Source: Nitrospiraceae bacterium
GTDB taxonomy: Bacteria; Nitrospirota; Thermodesulfovibrionia; Thermodesulfovibrionales; Dissulfurispiraceae
Direction: 5' to 3'
Assembly (NCBI GenBank): GCA_003170655.1
Contig: PMYY01000081.1
Span: forward strand, 1 to 8,996
DNA: 8,996 bases
Made by a program: the position numbers and the translations under genes. Within the stretch, counting starts at the first letter, position 1. Each line of letters opens with the position of its first letter. Under the pieces are notes generated by a model. The model worked only from the letters and a program-made list of their open reading frames with translations. It was not told where the DNA came from and made no database searches. Shown in pieces: positions 1 to 6,219 of this stretch.

Positions 1-381
1 TTTATCCCGGCGCTTTCCACAGAGCCGCCTTTTAGGAATGAATATACAGACAACAAGAAAGAGGGCATCTATGTTGATATCGTTTCCGGAGAGCCACTTT
101 TTAGCTCAACAGATAAATTTGACTCGGGGACCGGCTGGCCGAATTTTACAAAGCCGCTTAAGCCCGGCAACATAGTCGAGAAAGAAGATCGTGGGCTTTT
201 CACGACGAAGACAGAAGTACGCAGCAAGCATGCCGACTCTCATCTCGGAGATGTTTTCCATGGTGGTCCCAAGCCGACCGGACTGCGCTATTGCATGGAT
301 TCCGCGGCTATGCGTTTCATTCCCAAAGAGGACCTCGAAAAAGAGGGGTACAGACAGTACCTGAACCTATTTCAAAAATAG
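1..381 (+). CDS. msrB: Peptide-methionine (R)-S-oxide reductase MsrB, C-terminal part (5' end outside the window)
   Basis: The enzyme reduces methionine-R-sulfoxide in oxidised proteins, normally recycled by thioredoxin. Reading frame 1 is open from the first base to TAG at 379-381, giving 126 residues. Visible MsrB signatures are the NKKEGIYVDIVSGEPLFSS segment (about residues 18-36), DSGTGWPNF, TKTEVRS, DSHLGDVF, and the catalytic cysteine in RYCMDSAAMRF near residue 98. The recycling-cysteine position in DSGTGWPNF is Thr, so the resolving thiol, if any, lies elsewhere. The CxxC pairs of zinc-binding MsrB proteins are replaced here, as in the zinc-free PilB/B. subtilis type. The start is missing, so a single-domain MsrB and an MsrA-MsrB fusion cannot be told apart. 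The stop TAG lies in a sequence that also reads TAG on the other strand, where a relic reading frame ends. No T-tailed hairpin follows. Confidence 0.96.
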   Translation, partial: FIPALSTEPPFRNEYTDNKKEGIYVDIVSGEPLFSSTDKFDSGTGWPNFTKPLKPGNIVEKEDRGLFTTKTEVRSKHADSHLGDVFHGGPKPTGLRYCMDSAAMRFIPKEDLEKEGYRQYLNLFQK

Positions 382-849
382 CTCCCAATCGCCTCTCGCA
401 ATATATCCGTCCAAACCAAAAAACTCCTGCTGATAATCTTTGCCGCCCCAGGTATGGCAAGCTCAATGATTAAAACTTGTACTCTCCATTGTTGCCGAAA
501 CTCTGACGCCGTCGCTTTCACGAAGTCAATACCGACCTCTTATCCGGAAACACTTGGTGCTAATGAAAATCTCTAGGGCTACCAGTGTCTGGCATGTGAT
601 AGTTTCCGAAATAATCTATCGTAGCTGCTTCATCAAGTTAATCCTTGTAACACTCAGCAATCCGCATCGATGAGAAATAAGGCGTTCACCAAGAATGTGA
701 GAAAAATAGCTTGCCTGTTGACTCCAGTGCTCTTCATGGGCCATTTGACTTAAGAAACGTTCAGTACGCGGTGCACTGGTTAAAAGCTCTATCAATTTGA
801 GACTGCGCCCAAGGGAGCAATTAACGTTATTGCAATGCTGGCGTGACCA
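367..849 (-). pseudogene. Possible dead gene on the minus strand, family not recognised
   Basis: No intact gene fits between msrB and the DUF1003 gene (382-1097, about 716 bases). Three minus-strand segments, read in order, look more protein-like than most noise. From 849 to 616 there are 77 stop-free codons that include SAPRTERFLSQMAHEEHW and SYFSHILGERLIS. From 667 to 518 another frame gives MRIAECYKD, stop, LDEAATIDYFGNYHMPDTG and so on, then a second stop at 560-562. From 462 to 367 a further open frame includes GGKDYQQEFFGLDGYIARGD and ends in TAG at 367-369, overlapping the msrB stop. The frames change and stops interrupt them, as expected of a decayed gene convergent with msrB. I cannot name the family, and chance open frames remain possible. 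The rest of 382-1097 shows nothing else apart from the promoter at 1013-1021. Confidence 0.3.
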
Positions 850-1012
850 TTAAGCTTGCGGTCCTCAGTGAAGTAAAGTCAGCAGCATTATTGTAATATT
901 AACGCAACTTTTCCTCTATAAAAAGTAAGGATTCTGCCTGTTAGCAGCGATTTATAGGGCATGTTTTCGATGGAACAGAGCGAATTATTTCCATAAGTTG
1001 CTGTGAGACGTC

Positions 1013-1021
1013 TGGTATAAT
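1013..1021 (+). promoter_or_regulatory. Extended -10 promoter for the DUF1003 gene
   Basis: TGG at 1013-1015 followed by TATAAT at 1016-1021 is a perfect match to the extended -10 pattern TGnTATAAT. The correctly spaced -35 position (about 993-998) has no good TTGACA match, which is typical of extended -10 promoters. Transcription would start near 1028, leaving a leader of about 70 bases before the ATG at 1098. The match is direct; promoter activity is inferred. Confidence 0.55.
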
Positions 1022-1097
1022 TATGTTAGTCACATAGGAAATTAATTTAAGCCCATGCAGTTTTCGTGTCGCGGAAGGCAACTCTTGAGAAGGTGAG

Positions 1098-1841
1098 ATG
1101 GCAATAACTACATATAATACCGTTCTCTGTCACGCTTGCAAAAAACAAAAAAGGCCTGACGAGGTACTTCCGGCCGAGTTAGTTCGCGAGCCCTTATCCA
1201 AAATAATCATGGCAGCATATCCAGATTGGTCAACTGACAGCTTCATCTGCATCGTAGATCTTAATCACGTCAGGGCTCAATATGTTCAGGATGTGATCAA
1301 AAAGGATAAGGGCGAGCTTTCAGAATTAGATGAGCAGGTCATCAATAGCATTAGGAACCAAGAGCTTGTTTCCCATAATATTAATACTGAATATGATCAA
1401 CTGCTCACTGCAGGAGAACGTCTATCCGATAAGCTCGCTGATTTCGGTGGGAGTTGGCGTTTTATCATCATCTTTGCTGTAATCTTAGTTTTATGGATTG
1501 TTCTCAACTCTATCGTATTATTGTTGAAACCTTTTGATCCATACCCTTTCATTTTTCTCAACCTAATACTTTCCTGCCTTGCGGCCATTCAAGCTCCCAT
1601 CATTATGATGAGTCAGAACAGACAGGAAGTGAGGGATCGCTTGCATGCAGAACACGATTATCGCATTAATCTGAAGGCAGAGTTGGAGATTCGTAATTTG
1701 AATGACAAGATAGACCACCTTCTTACAAATCAATGGCAGAGGCTACTAGAAATTCAGGAGATACAAATGGATCTCCTGGAGGAAATATCACACAAAGATT
1801 CCAAGAAACATAACAATGAGAATGACACTTTATCTGCGTGA
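1098..1841 (+). CDS. DUF1003 family membrane protein with N-terminal cysteine motif
   Basis: A 247-residue protein of the DUF1003 (COG4420-like) family, whose function is unknown. The N-terminal part (1-60) has CHAC at 11-14 and a third Cys at 51 in SFICIVDLNHVR, which could form a small metal site with a nearby Asp or His. Residues 70-105 are charged and helical. The DUF1003 core starts at ERLSDKLADFGGSW (107-120). It has a first membrane segment at about 121-142, the motif FDPYPFIFLNLILSCLAA (146-163) with a second membrane segment to about 171, then QAPIIMMSQNRQ (165-176). After RDRLHAEHDYRINLKAELEI comes a predicted coiled-coil tail (about 195-232). The ATG follows an AAGGTGAG Shine-Dalgarno-like stretch (1090-1097), although the spacing is short. 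The gene stands alone among decayed sequence and is AT-richer than the lysA region (23 versus 33 G+C in sampled 60-base lines at 1321 and 5221). Family assignment is firm; role unknown. Confidence 0.9.
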   Translation: MAITTYNTVLCHACKKQKRPDEVLPAELVREPLSKIIMAAYPDWSTDSFICIVDLNHVRAQYVQDVIKKDKGELSELDEQVINSIRNQELVSHNINTEYDQLLTAGERLSDKLADFGGSWRFIIIFAVILVLWIVLNSIVLLLKPFDPYPFIFLNLILSCLAAIQAPIIMMSQNRQEVRDRLHAEHDYRINLKAELEIRNLNDKIDHLLTNQWQRLLEIQEIQMDLLEEISHKDSKKHNNENDTLSA

Positions 1842-2023
1842 AGTCCCTCCTTGCAACATGCCAGTGCCAACAGCATAATCGCAAGCCTAACCCTTCCTTA
1901 GCAAAACCTGATTGGTCCTCTTCAGTGAAAATGCTAAACATATTGTACGGCAACTTGGTAGACGATATTCGCATGATCAGTGTCAGTGCCGCCTTTCCCT
2001 CAGCTCAGGTGCTTATTGACTAA

Positions 2024-2396
2024 TTTGGTCATCTCAAACATCGAGACCTGTTTATGCCCGTCGAATACAACCCTAAGGGTAAGGGTTGGTATTTCGAGAC
2101 CAGTACTAAAATGGGAGACACTCTGCTCACCGCCGACGAGAAGAAAGCTTATACTCTTACCGATATGGGAACGATTCTCAATTACGAGACAAAGGTTAAA
2201 CTGAAAATCCTTTTTAAGGGAGATGTTTCTGCTGCGAAATAAATACAGCGTTATAGCTGTCAATCCTGACAAGTTCCTGAAAATTAAATATAGGGAAGCC
2301 ATGGATTTCATATCTTTCGTCACCGCACCGGAAGCACAAATGCTGATAGCTAAATATGTAAAACATGGTGTTAATCTTTTTTATCCAGATGCTGTG
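2024..2396 (+). pseudogene. Remnant of a TupA-like tungstate/molybdate ABC transporter substrate-binding protein
   Basis: Two pieces in different frames together resemble the C-terminal half of TupA-type (COG2998) periplasmic oxyanion-binding proteins. Frame 2 from 2024 reads FGHLKHRDLFM (compare the family's SGTHKKEL..W region), then GKGWYFETSTKMGDTLLTA and EKKAYTLTDMGTIL, the latter matching the family's ANEKxAYTLTDRGT signature. This frame ends at a TAA at 2240-2242. Frame 3, from about 2226, continues with LLRNKYSVIAVNPDKF, YREAMDFISFVTAPEAQMLI and LFYPDA, matching the NRYSVIAVNP, MKFIDFLTSPEGQ and PLFYPDA motifs. A frameshift therefore lies at about 2220-2230. The N-terminal half, the signal peptide and a start are missing: 1842-2023 shows no recognisable homologous sequence. 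The normal C-terminal stop after LFYPDA is also lost, and frame 3 stays open to 2537, running into the tRNA terminator. No tupB or tupC permease or ATPase gene is nearby. The gene is not functional. Confidence 0.75.
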
Positions 2397-2510
2397 CCAT
2401 CGGTGATGGGTATTATATTCAGACAACCTCTGAGGATGCTTCCGAGGCTTTTAAGGCAATTGAAACAAATGGAGCCGGCGCGGTTCTATCACAAATTTAT
2501 CACAAGGGCC

Positions 2511-2540
2511 AAAAAAAGAGGGCTACGGCTTCCGTAACCC
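2511..2540 (-). terminator. Rho-independent terminator of the tRNA-Lys/tRNA-Glu operon
   Basis: Read on the minus strand, GGGTTACGG (2540-2532), loop AAG, and CCGTAGCCC (2528-2520) form a 9-bp stem with one G-U pair. It is followed by TC and a run of seven T (2517-2511). It starts 11 bases past the encoded CCA of tRNA-Glu. It is a textbook intrinsic terminator and ends the tRNA transcript before the tupA-like remnant. Confidence 0.9.
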
Positions 2541-2551
2541 ACTGATTTTAT

Positions 2552-2629
2552 TGGCGTCCCCATGGGGATTTGAACCCCAGTTACCGCCGTGAAAGGGCGA
2601 TGTCCTGGACCAGGCTAGACGATGGGGAC
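2552..2629 (-). tRNA. tRNA-Glu: tRNA-Glu (TTC)
   Basis: The minus strand folds into a complete cloverleaf. Acceptor GTCCCCA (2629-2623) pairs with TGGGGAC (2562-2556). A D-arm GTCTAGCCTGGTCCAGGAC follows. The anticodon stem TCGCC/GGCGG encloses loop CTTTCAC, with anticodon TTC at 2593-2591. The T-arm is TGGGG-TTCAAAT-CCCCA. The discriminator is G at 2555, and CCA is encoded at 2554-2552. It closely resembles the E. coli tRNA-Glu sequence known to me. It lies 12 bases downstream of tRNA-Lys, in the same transcript. Confidence 0.97.
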
Positions 2630-2641
2630 ATTCAATTTAAA

Positions 2642-2714
2642 TGAGCCGCGTTGGATTCGAACCAACGACCCACGCCTTAAAAGGGCGTTGCTCTACCAAC
2701 TGAGCTAGCGGCCC
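2642..2714 (-). tRNA. tRNA-Lys: tRNA-Lys (TTT)
   Basis: Acceptor GGGCCGC (2714-2708) pairs with GCGGCTC (2649-2643), with one G-U at the second pair. The D-arm is GCTCAGTTGGTAGAGC. The anticodon stem ACGCC/GGCGT encloses loop CTTTTAA, with anticodon TTT at 2681-2679. The T-arm is GTTGG-TTCGAAT-CCAAC, and the discriminator is A at 2642. The next bases are TTT, so CCA is not encoded and must be added by the CCA-adding enzyme, unlike the adjacent tRNA-Glu. It is the first gene of the two-tRNA operon. Confidence 0.97.
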
Positions 2715-2718
2715 TCAC

Positions 2719-2733
2719 GGCGCTTGCCGCGCC
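2719..2733 (-). other. Short hairpin in the 5' leader of the tRNA operon
   Basis: On the minus strand GGCGC (2733-2729), loop GGCAA and GCGCC (2723-2719) form a perfect 5-bp GC stem. It ends 4 bases before the mature 5' end of tRNA-Lys, inside the precursor leader. It may affect 5' processing of the precursor; that role is inferred. Confidence 0.4.
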
Positions 2734-2745
2734 AACGAGATAATA

Positions 2746-2775
2746 AATTTACTATTTCCGTGCCATTTTTGTCAA
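2746..2775 (-). promoter_or_regulatory. Promoter of the tRNA-Lys/tRNA-Glu operon
   Basis: On the minus strand a perfect TTGACA -35 box (2775-2770), an 18-base spacer and TAAATT (2751-2746, four of six consensus bases) make a sigma-70-type promoter. The predicted start near 2739 lies about 25 bases before tRNA-Lys. This gives the tRNAs their own promoter downstream of the aconitase gene. Confidence 0.6.
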
Positions 2776-2844
2776 TAATTTACGGGGGCGGCCCTTCTTC
2801 CACGAACAACCACACAGCATTGCCCCAATAGTTTCGCGACCGCC

Positions 2845-4785
2845 CTATTTTGAGCCTCTCGTGTGCGACAGGAGCCCGCCCTTGAGGATCAATTCTTTCT
2901 CCCTGAGATTGAGGTTGGCCGTCACGTCAAAAATATATTCCTTCGTCTGGTTCACCACAGTGAAGGTCTGGCTCCCTTTTACCGCGCTCAAAGCATCTTT
3001 CACCTCAAGCACATCTCCCTGCTCGATCCTGTCATAGTCCTGCTCTGATTTGAAGAGCAGCGGCAGGATGCCGAAATTAATTAAGTTCGCTCGGTGGATC
3101 CTCGCAAATGATTTAACTATGACCGCCTGGATGCCGAGATACATTGGGGCGATGGCCGCATGTTCCCTCGACGATCCCTGCCCGTAGTTCTCGCCGCCAA
3201 CGATAATGGCGCCACCCTTCTCTCTTGCTTCGTTTGCGCGTCTGCTGAAGGTATTGTCGATGTTTTCGAAGACGAACTCCGAGATAGCAGGGATATTTGA
3301 TCTGAATGGCAGAACCTTTGATCCGGCAGGCATGATGTCATCAGTAGTGATATTATTTCCGAGTTTAAGTAGCACTTCGGCCTTTATATCAGAGCTCAGC
3401 GGCGTCTTTACCGGAACCTCCTTGATGTTCGGTCCCTTGACGATGACAACGTTCGACGTATCGGCCTTGGGCGGGATAAGCAAGTTGTCATTGATAAGGA
3501 ATGAATCAGGCTCGGAAACCACAGGAACGTTATACCCGGCATCGCGCGGGTCGATAATCTCCCCTTTCAGCGCCATCACCGTGCAGGCGACGGGATTCGT
3601 CAAATATACGGATGCGTCCTTGGTGCCGGAACGTCCCTGGAAGTTGCGATTGAACGAACGAATCGAGACGTGGCCGGAACCCGGAGCACCTCCCATCCCG
3701 ATGCATGGCCCGCATGACGATTCCAGAATGCGGGCGCCGGCAGCAATCATGTCCGCGATGAGGCCTTCACGAGAGAGCATCTCATAGACTTGCTTAGAGC
3801 CGGGATTGATCATAAGATTAACGCATTCCGGAAGAGTCTTGCCCTTGAGCATCAGGGCGACCGTCTTCATTGCAGGGTAAGATGAATTCGTGCAACTGCC
3901 GATGCAGACCTGATCTACCCTCCTGCCCGCTATCTCACGGATTGCTGCGACATTGTCAGGGCTGTGCGGCTGGGCGGTCATCGATTCGACGGCACTAAGA
4001 TCGACATCGATAACTTCATCATAATTAGCATCAGCGTCGGCAATGAGCTCTTTCCATTTTTTCTCGCGGCCTTCTGCCTTGAGAAACTTCAGGGTATTCG
4101 CATCGCTCGGAAAAAGAGAAGTCGTTGCGCCAAGCTCGGCACCCATGTTTGTAATCGTCGCGCGCTCAGTAACAGTGAGGCTTGCCACACCCGGACCGGC
4201 GTATTCGAGAATTTTGCCAACACCCCCTTTTACGGTCAGCATCTTGAGAAGCGTCAAAATGACGTCCATTGCGGTGATATGCGGTTTTCTGAGAGTGCCG
4301 GTGAGGTTGATCTTCACGACCTTCGGCATCGCAATTTCTAGAGGCGCGCCGGCCATTACGGTTGCGGCTTCCAGGCCACCAACCCCGATAGCGATCATGC
4401 CCATGCCGCCACCGGTCGGTGTATGACTGTCGGTGCCGAGTGCTATCTTGCCGGGGGCCGCGAAACGCTCAAGATGCACCTGATGGCAGATGCCGTTGCC
4501 CGGCTTAGAAAACCATGCTCCGAACTTTGCTGCAGCGGTGCGGAGGAACTGGTGATCGTCCGCGTTCATGAAGCTGGACTGGAGCATGTTGTGGTCGACG
4601 TAAGATACTGCTGTCTCCACCTGTACGCGGTCGATGCCGATGGCTTCGAATTCGAGCCACGTCATGGTTCCGGTAGCATCCTGAGTAAGCACCTGATCGA
4701 CCTTTAGGCCGATCAGGGCGCCGGGTGCAAGCTCGCCATAAACCTTATGTACTTCAAAAATCTTCTGGACAATGTTTTTTCCCAT
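2845..4785 (-). CDS. acn: Aconitate hydratase, compact Aquifex-type
   Basis: The enzyme interconverts citrate and isocitrate through cis-aconitate in the cytoplasm, using a [4Fe-4S] cluster. The 646-residue length fits the short bacterial Aquifex-type aconitases rather than AcnA (about 890) or AcnB (about 865). Cluster ligands are visible: Cys298 in CIGSCTNSS, and Cys358 and Cys361 in ESSCGPCIGMGG. Substrate-site motifs include DSHTPTGGGMG (119-129), NRNFQGRSG (379-387), the swivel-domain GQGSSREHA (535-543) and SFARIHRANLINFG (559-572). Domains 1-3 cover roughly 1-420, then a linker, then the swivel domain at about 460-640. The ATG is preceded on the minus strand by an AGAGAGGG Shine-Dalgarno with good spacing. 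The gene is monocistronic and divergent from lysA. There is no convincing terminator before the tRNA promoter, so some read-through into the tRNAs is possible. Homoaconitase or isopropylmalate isomerase homologues share the fold, but the full-length single-chain layout favours aconitase. Confidence 0.95.
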   Translation of the reverse strand: MGKNIVQKIFEVHKVYGELAPGALIGLKVDQVLTQDATGTMTWLEFEAIGIDRVQVETAVSYVDHNMLQSSFMNADDHQFLRTAAAKFGAWFSKPGNGICHQVHLERFAAPGKIALGTDSHTPTGGGMGMIAIGVGGLEAATVMAGAPLEIAMPKVVKINLTGTLRKPHITAMDVILTLLKMLTVKGGVGKILEYAGPGVASLTVTERATITNMGAELGATTSLFPSDANTLKFLKAEGREKKWKELIADADANYDEVIDVDLSAVESMTAQPHSPDNVAAIREIAGRRVDQVCIGSCTNSSYPAMKTVALMLKGKTLPECVNLMINPGSKQVYEMLSREGLIADMIAAGARILESSCGPCIGMGGAPGSGHVSIRSFNRNFQGRSGTKDASVYLTNPVACTVMALKGEIIDPRDAGYNVPVVSEPDSFLINDNLLIPPKADTSNVVIVKGPNIKEVPVKTPLSSDIKAEVLLKLGNNITTDDIMPAGSKVLPFRSNIPAISEFVFENIDNTFSRRANEAREKGGAIIVGGENYGQGSSREHAAIAPMYLGIQAVIVKSFARIHRANLINFGILPLLFKSEQDYDRIEQGDVLEVKDALSAVKGSQTFTVVNQTKEYIFDVTANLNLREKELILKGGLLSHTRGSK

Positions 4786-4899
4786 TTAACCCTCTCTCTG
4801 TGTTTATCTTGAATTTACATGCCAACCGATGGACCGAAGGACACATGCCACGAAGCCGCCCACATAGCCATGTTGCAGGCGCCGGAGGCAGCATATTTT

Positions 4900-4929
4900 T
4901 TGACTAAATCCGCACTATTATGTTAAAAA
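4900..4929 (+). promoter_or_regulatory. Candidate lysA-dapF-dapA promoter
   Basis: TTGACT (4900-4905, five of six consensus bases) is followed after 17-18 bases by the weak -10 candidates TTAAAA or TAAAAA (4923-4929). The predicted start near 4935 leaves about 28 bases before the preferred lysA start. It physically overlaps the candidate acn promoter on the other strand. The weak -10 keeps confidence low. Confidence 0.35.
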
Positions 4930-4946
4930 AACATATAAAAAATCAA
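4917..4946 (-). promoter_or_regulatory. Candidate aconitase promoter
   Basis: On the minus strand TTGATT (4946-4941), an 18-base spacer and CATAAT (4922-4917, five of six consensus bases) resemble a sigma-70 promoter. It would give a leader of about 125 bases before the acn ATG. The leader contains TGGCATGT twice but no riboswitch I recognise. The sequence is AT-rich, so chance matches are likely; the call is tentative. Confidence 0.35.
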
Positions 4947-4952
4947 TCAAAT

Positions 4953-4956
4953 GAGG
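4953..4956 (+). promoter_or_regulatory. Ribosome binding site that decides the lysA start
   Basis: GAGG at 4953-4956 lies 6 bases before the ATG at 4963, an ideal Shine-Dalgarno spacing. The upstream in-frame ATG at 4951 is preceded only by A/T-rich sequence without a binding site, and it overlaps this motif. The site therefore favours translation from 4963. Confidence 0.7.
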
Positions 4957-4962
4957 TCGGGC

Positions 4963-6219
4963 ATGCATTTTTTCAAGTATAAAAAAGGCGAACTCTACGC
5001 GGAAGAAGTACCTGTCAGGGAGATCGCCGCTAAATACGGCACCCCGGTCTATATTTACAGCGCCAGTACCCTTGTCAGGCACTTCAAGGCTTATGACGAG
5101 GCGTTCGACGGCAAACACCATATCATCTGCTTCGCGCTTAAAGCCAATTCCAATTCCGCCGTCATCCGTCTCTTTGCGAAACATGGCGCTGGCGCTGATG
5201 TTGTGTCGGGCGGCGAGCTCTTCAGGGCGCTGAAGGCGGGCATTCCCGCAAAAAAGATCGTTTATGCCGGGGTTGGTAAGACAGCTGACGAGATCAGGTT
5301 TGCCCTGAAAAGCAAGATCCTGATGTTCAACGTGGAATCCGAAAATGAATTGCGCGAGATCGATCGCATCGCGGCAGATATGAAGGTCAAGGCCTCCATC
5401 GCCCTGCGTATTAATCCCGACATAGATCCTCAGACCCATCCCTATATCTCAACCGGGCTGAAGAAGCACAAATTCGGCATCCCGATCGATGATGCGCTAG
5501 AACACTACAAGTTCGCCAAAAGCCTGAAGAATATTGCGGTGGTCGGCATTCACAAGCACATCGGTTCTCAGCTGACAAAGATATCACCTTTCGTCGACGC
5601 GCTGAAGAGAATACTTATCCTTATCGATGAGCTTGCGAAGAGCGGCATCAGGATAGATTTCCTCGATATAGGAGGCGGACTGGGCATAACTTACCTCGAC
5701 GAGCACCCGCCGCAGCCCCGCGACCTCGCCGGGCACATACTTCCGCTGCTCGAAGGCCGCGACGTGACCGTGGTTATGGAACCAGGAAGATCTCTTGTTG
5801 GCAACGCCGGTATCCTTGTGACGAAAACTCTTTACCTGAAAGAAGGAGAAGAGAAGAATTTCGTTATCGTCGACGCCGGGATGAATGACCTAATGAGGCC
5901 GTCACTCTATAATGCATACCATCACATTCAGCCTGTAGTTAAGACGAGGCGGGACACGATCATTGCGGATGTTGTCGGACCGATATGCGAATCCGGAGAT
6001 TTCCTTGCGAAGGACCGCGAGATTCCGAAGGTCAATCAAGGAGAATATCTGGCGGTCATGAGCGCGGGCGCCTATGGCTTTTCGATGTCATCAACCTACA
6101 ACAGCCGTCCAAGGGTGGCGGAAGTAATGGTCAATGGAACGAAATTCGCTCTCGTCCGCAAGCGTGAGACGTATGCCGATCTGCTGCGCGGCGAATCGAT
6201 TCCGGAGTTTATCCGGTGA
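4963..6219 (+). CDS. lysA: Diaminopimelate decarboxylase
   Basis: A PLP-dependent enzyme that decarboxylates meso-2,6-diaminopimelate to L-lysine, the last step of lysine synthesis. From the preferred ATG at 4963 it has 418 residues, normal for the family; starting at 4951 would add MRSG. The fold-III PLP barrel carries the Schiff-base lysine Lys60 in CFALKANSN and the HIGSQ motif (199-203). The glycine loop LDIGGGLG (234-241) and EPGRS (273-277) bind the cofactor phosphate. The C-terminal beta domain has CESGD (342-346), with the active-site Cys contributed across the dimer, and AYGFSMSSTYNSRPR (370-384). The MHFFKYKKGELYAEEVPV start matches the usual family N-terminus. Its stop overlaps the dapF start by four bases (GTGA, 6216-6219), so the two are translationally coupled. 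It leads the dap cluster and is divergent from acn. Confidence 0.97.
   Translation: MHFFKYKKGELYAEEVPVREIAAKYGTPVYIYSASTLVRHFKAYDEAFDGKHHIICFALKANSNSAVIRLFAKHGAGADVVSGGELFRALKAGIPAKKIVYAGVGKTADEIRFALKSKILMFNVESENELREIDRIAADMKVKASIALRINPDIDPQTHPYISTGLKKHKFGIPIDDALEHYKFAKSLKNIAVVGIHKHIGSQLTKISPFVDALKRILILIDELAKSGIRIDFLDIGGGLGITYLDEHPPQPRDLAGHILPLLEGRDVTVVMEPGRSLVGNAGILVTKTLYLKEGEEKNFVIVDAGMNDLMRPSLYNAYHHIQPVVKTRRDTIIADVVGPICESGDFLAKDREIPKVNQGEYLAVMSAGAYGFSMSSTYNSRPRVAEVMVNGTKFALVRKRETYADLLRGESIPEFIR

Noticed and set aside
440..475. Possible hairpin terminator after msrB (TTGCC...GGCAA)
   Set aside because: The stem is only 5 bp with an 11-base loop and no T-run.
671..754. Short plus-strand frame encoding a 27-residue, signal-like peptide (MRNKAFTKNVRKIACLL...)
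   Set aside because: No ribosome binding site, no promoter and no neighbour to support it; it is antisense to the proposed dead gene and is most simply chance.
2223..2537. Frame 3 as an independent 104-residue gene
   Set aside because: Only its first part matches the TupA-like C-terminus; the start ATG is internal to the broken gene, and the last part runs through the tRNA terminator.
382..2540. Copy of the tRNA-Glu 3' end marking an attachment site
   Set aside because: No repeat of that sequence was seen by eye in the decayed region, and no integrase gene is present.
2776..2847. Terminator after aconitase
   Set aside because: GGGCGG near the stop could pair with CCGCCC near 2790, but the loop would be very long and no T-run follows.
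3206..3787. Long open frame on the plus strand inside the aconitase gene (193 codons)
   Set aside because: It lies entirely antisense to aconitase, whose own frame carries every catalytic motif; its composition (Ser/Arg/Pro-rich, no domain) is that of a shadow frame. The same applies to the other antisense frames at 3964-4426 and 4423-4707.
4918..5439. Minus-strand open frame opposite lysA
   Set aside because: It is antisense to well-conserved LysA residues including the PLP lysine and has no recognisable domain.
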